Shown here: positions 59,560-62,500 of the stretch, one piece after another
How positions within the stretch are numbered: position 1 is the first letter of the stretch
How the letters are laid out: every line of letters begins with the position of its first letter
Assembly: GCA_002005505.1 (NCBI GenBank)
Contig: KV908338.1
Coordinates: forward strand, 552,943-615,442
Origin: Botryococcus braunii
Taxonomy: Eukaryota; Chlorophyta; Trebouxiophyceae
Length of the DNA: 62,500 nucleotides
Reading direction: 5' to 3'
The notes under the pieces: generated by a model
Seen by the model: the letters and a program-made list of their open reading frames with translations, nothing else
What the model was told of the DNA's origin: nothing
Database searches by the model: none
Program-made: the position numbers and the translations under genes

Positions 59560-59890
59560 AGGGGAAACAAGGGGCATCGGAAAATGTAGGGGGTAAGGAG
59601 GACACGTGGGGAATTCAGGAGCATATGAGGGCAATGGAACATGCAGTGGACAATGGGAGATGCAGGGGAAAAAGAAGGGGAACGTGCAGGGGACAAGGAG
59701 GACATTGCGGAGATTGCTGGAAAACAGGAGAGGACATTGGAAAATGCAGGGGAAATAGGGAGACGATTGGAAAAACGCAGGGGAAAAGGATACTGGAAAA
59801 TGCAGGGGGGAAAAAAAGGGATGACATTGGAAAATGCAGGAAAAAGGGAGGACAGTTCGAATACTCAGGGGAATAGCGAGACGGTTGGGA
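59560..59890 (+). repeat. Minisatellite, about 30-bp unit, purine-rich
   Basis: Unit of the type GGACATTGGAAAATGCAGGG plus GAAAAAG, ten or so copies of varying fidelity. Confidence 0.88.
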
Positions 59891-59927
59891 GATGCAGGGG
59901 CGCGGTGCAAGCGAGTGTTGGACGCAC

Positions 59928-60279
59928 CAGCTGGGCAAAAAACATGAGGGAGGAGGTGGCGAAAATCCAGCAGCGGATGCAATAGGCAACCCCCGCGACG
60001 ACCTGGGCGCACAGCCAAAACAGGCACGCCAGGGCTGCGCTGAAGAGGGCCCATCCCAGCGCCTGCGTGGCTACAAATGCCTTGCCGCCCCTGCTCCCCC
60101 CCGCCTCCCCTTTTCACACAGCTTCTCACACAGCTTCTCACACAACTTCTCACACAGCTCCTCACACAGCTTCTCTCTCCAAGAGGCGTGGCTACAAATG
60201 CTGTCGCACCCCCCCCCCCCCGGGGGGCGCAGTTCCGGCTTTTGATGGCGTCACCGCGACAGGTGGTGGGTGGGTGGGT

Positions 60280-60369
<90 letters not shown>

Positions 60370-60396
60370 GTGTGTGTGTGTGTTTGTGTGTGTGCT

Positions 60397-60444
<48 letters not shown>

Positions 60445-60725
60445 CGCGTGTGTGTGGACGTGTGCGTGTGCGTGTGGTGGGCGTGTGCGTGCGCACCTGC
60501 ATGCATGCGTGTGTGTGTGTGTGGGGGGGGGGCTGGCGTGCGTGCGTGCGTGTGTGTGTGTGTGTGGGGGGGGGCGGGGACGGGGGTGGGAAGAGCATCA
60601 CCTGAAGGGCTGAAAGAAGCGCCACTGCCAGGGAGGCAGGCCAGAATCATTCTTGTGGCTGACTTCGTACCGCAGCTTACCAGCCAGGCCGTGCGTGGTG
60701 GTGGCTGCCACCAGTAAGCAGCCCC
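59928..60725 (-). CDS. Multi-pass membrane protein exons, possibly the 5' part of the DGAT2 gene
   Basis: Two exons join in phase: 60725-60602 ([15 protein letters not shown], then [13 protein letters not shown] and [11 protein letters not shown]) and 60039-59928 ([19 protein letters not shown], then [14 protein letters not shown]). Acceptors CATTCTCTCAG and CCCTCTTCAG are good; donors are GTGATG and GTGCGT. The second exon is strongly hydrophobic with two likely membrane spans. A further acceptor (TTTCCCCTCCCGCAG, ending at 59553) leads into VVAKEFDEAF in compatible phase, but no donor follows it clearly. Same strand and close spacing suggest the DGAT2 transcript or an adjacent gene. I do not recognise the family. 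Confidence 0.5.
60110..60178 (+). repeat. 14-bp tandem repeat, 5 copies
   Basis: Unit CACACAGCTTCTCA with single-base variants. Confidence 0.9.
60262..60565 (+). repeat. (GT)n with (GC)n and (CGTG)n microsatellite
   Basis: Long GT array in the intron between exons 60725-60602 and 60039-59928. Confidence 0.95.
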
Positions 60726-60909
60726 CTGAGAGAATGAAGTACACCACCCTACACTCCCATCCCACCGGTTTGAAAAGTACATTGCTTGGTATAACTCTAA
60801 CGAGTGAACTTATTCAGATCCTGGCACCCAAACACTGGCGAGAGGCCCCCACACCCAACTCCTCTCAAGAGTTGGGCACCCTCTGGACTTGGGCACCCTC
60901 TGTTTCCAT

Positions 60910-61012
60910 CGACAGAAACAAACCCACTTCTCACTCTGAGAGGGATGAGACTCACTTCCAACTCTGAGAGGGATGACACACACTTCCCACTCTGAGAGGG
61001 ATGACGCGCCCT
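60910..61012 (+). repeat. About 30-bp tandem repeat, 3-4 copies
   Basis: Units share CTCTGAGAGGGATGA and CACTTCC. Confidence 0.88.
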
Positions 61013-61213
61013 CTCAAACCCCCCCCCCCCGGGGGGGAAAACATATTGCACCCCAATGGAAACCAAGTACCAGAAGAAGAATGGAGCTAGGAACCCAACA
61101 CACTACAGAGCAAAAACCGGAAAGTGGGGGGAGACCGTTAAAGTCAGAGAGAGACGTTTGTAGAAACGTACGATGCGCAGCAGATGATGGTACAGTTTCC
61201 TGTACAGCGGGAT

Positions 61214-61335
61214 GGGGCACGCACTTGGTTGCGCTGCTTTCAACGTACTCAGTAGCCAATAGCAGAACTCCTCCCACCGCCGCCCACAGCAGCCCCATAC
61301 CCACCACAGCTGCTGCCGCGGCCGGTCTCGAAGGC
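61214..61335 (-). CDS. Possible further exon of the upstream membrane gene
   Basis: A frame reading CCGRRWEEFCYWLLSTLKAAQP ends at a GTGCGT donor (CAACCA A/GTGCGT) whose phase fits the exon starting at 60725. A competing frame over the same bases (VVGMGLLWAAVGGVLLLAT) also looks like a membrane span but does not fit the phase. Uncertain; boundaries are approximate. Confidence 0.25.
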
Positions 61336-61369
61336 AGCTGCGCCCATTGCAAACCCCCACAAAAAAGAG

Positions 61370-61985
61370 GTCACTTCCCCGAACAGGGTTCTGGCACTCC
61401 GAGGGACTTGATCCCTTGCCCAATCCGCACCAGGAGTCCCTCGACAATGTGCCCCTGTCAAACTGAGGGACCTGATCCCTTAGAAAAAGTGGTGTAAGCG
61501 TGTACATTAGCCGGCACACGCAGGGGACGGAACATGGACTGAGACCACTACCCCAAGTGTCCGCCCTTGTGCATGTCCCCACGCATTACCACGGACGGGA
61601 TGCGAAAATGATACAGTATTCAACCCCCGGATGAGATTCCCAAACCCTTGCTCAGACTGCACCAGGAGTCCCTTGGTACTGACCCTGTCAGTCTGAGGGA
61701 CTTGGTCCCTTGATGAGACTGCGCCAGGAGTCCCTTGGTACTGGCCCCGACAATCTGAGAGACTTGGTCCCTTGGTGAGACTGCACCAGGAGTCCCTCAA
61801 TTCTGGCCCTGTCAGTCTCAGGGACTGGATCCCTGCGCTATGGGTCCCTCAGTACCGGCCATGTCAATCCGAGGGACCGGGTCCCTTGATGAGACTGCGC
61901 CAGGGGTCCCGCGCACTACTGCCCTTGATTCAAAATCCACTCCAGCATCGATCAGGCCAGTCCCTTGACGAGACCGCTTGACCCA
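61370..61985 (+). repeat. Minisatellite, about 62-65-bp unit, 7 or more copies
   Basis: Units share CCAGGAGTCCCTTGGTACTG, CCCTGTCAGTCTGAGGGACT, TGGTCCCTTG and TGAGACTGC. The best units are between 61655 and 61830. Confidence 0.92.
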
Positions 61986-62232
61986 TCCCCTTGCCCGGAA
62001 GCCCGTCAACTCAGTCACATCGCTCCCCTGCTGGGGACTGCGTCTGCAGTCCCCTGTGGAGAGCCCTGTCCCAGTTTCTGCCAGGACTGCTAGGCATAAT
62101 GTCAACTTGGTTGCTTGGGCCACCATTGCCTGTGCATGTGTCCCAGTATGCGCCAGTCCCAGGTTCCTCACTCATTCTTTCTTTCTTCTTCTTTCTCACC
62201 AGTGTTGTTGAATAAGGTTTTCGGGATGTTAC

Positions 62233-62400
62233 CAAAGTGGCCAAAACCACAAAGATAATATTATTTAACTGTCGTGAGTCCCTGGAATCCCCAGGCACCC
62301 GGCCATTGGCTGTGGGATCAGCCTCGTTGTCCCCACCACCCTCCCCAACACTGCCAGGACTGTCTCCAAAGCTTTTCACTCCGGAAGTTCCCTTGTTCAA
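62233..62400 (-). CDS. Possible exon, unknown
   Basis: Frame SFGDSPGSVGEGGGDNEADP...RQLNNIIFVVLATL ends in phase 0 at a good donor (TTG/GTAACA). It has an acidic, Gly-rich stretch followed by a hydrophobic run. It could be an early exon of the minus-strand membrane gene. No ATG was seen in frame. Confidence 0.3.
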
Positions 62401-62500
62401 GCCACGTGTCAGTCAAGCACTGGTGGATGCAAGCCACCATAGAACCTCGGACACACTTGCCCACATGCCGCGCAGACACATGTGCTCACATGCACACACA

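Noticed and set aside
59928..60070. Exon start at the CACGCAG acceptor (60063)
   Set aside because: It would give a longer hydrophobic exon (ALGWALFS...) but does not match the phase of exon 60725-60602. The CTCTTCAG acceptor at 60040-60041 does.

Overview
This window is nuclear DNA from a eukaryote, most likely a photosynthetic alga. The genes are split by GT-AG introns. Coding sequence is sparse. The DNA between and inside genes is crowded with (CT)n, (GT)n, (AC)n and (GA)n microsatellites, poly-C/poly-G tracts and minisatellites. A RETICULATA-related (DUF3411) chloroplast-envelope-type gene points to a plastid-bearing lineage, and its sequence looks green-algal to me. I cannot name the species. 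No bacterial operon, rRNA, CRISPR array or confident tRNA was seen.

Layout. (1) 1-4163 (+): 3' end of an INO80-type chromatin-remodelling ATPase, with four exons rebuilt by splice phase. (2) 4164-8500: intergenic, with microsatellites, one small ORF and a 20-bp perfect palindrome. (3) 8726-10815 (+): a broken ankyrin-like gene. (4) 10816-14000: repeats, including a 250-bp (GA)n tract and a 50-bp near-palindrome. (5) 14006-32960: a cassette of about 5 kb duplicated in direct orientation. Each full copy carries a four-exon gene for a small secreted Cys-rich/PAN-domain-like protein (15434-18351 and 29206-32368). A third, truncated copy sits between them. A complete Ty1/copia retrotransposon (20730-27965, minus strand, LTRs alike in every segment compared, uninterrupted gag-pol) has inserted into the array. 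(6) 33000-41200: intergenic, with a 47-bp minisatellite, small dispersed repeats and palindromes. (7) 41238-47029 (-): the RETICULATA-related gene, six exons identified. (8) 47030-53440: intergenic, mostly tandem repeats. (9) 53442-58414 (-): a type 2 diacylglycerol acyltransferase (DGAT2) gene, six exons joined in phase, with more membrane-protein exons upstream (59928-60725 and perhaps to 62400) that may be its 5' part.

The genes do not form a functional unit. Chromatin remodelling, plastid envelope, lipid synthesis and secreted Cys-rich proteins simply sit side by side. The most notable observations are: a copia element whose primer binding site matches the anticodon region of initiator tRNA-Met (half-tRNA priming); a 141-bp repeat inside each of its LTRs; PAN-gene paralogues whose third and fourth exons differ almost only by amino-acid replacements; and intronic minisatellites that contain degenerate copies of the neighbouring exon's splice junction.
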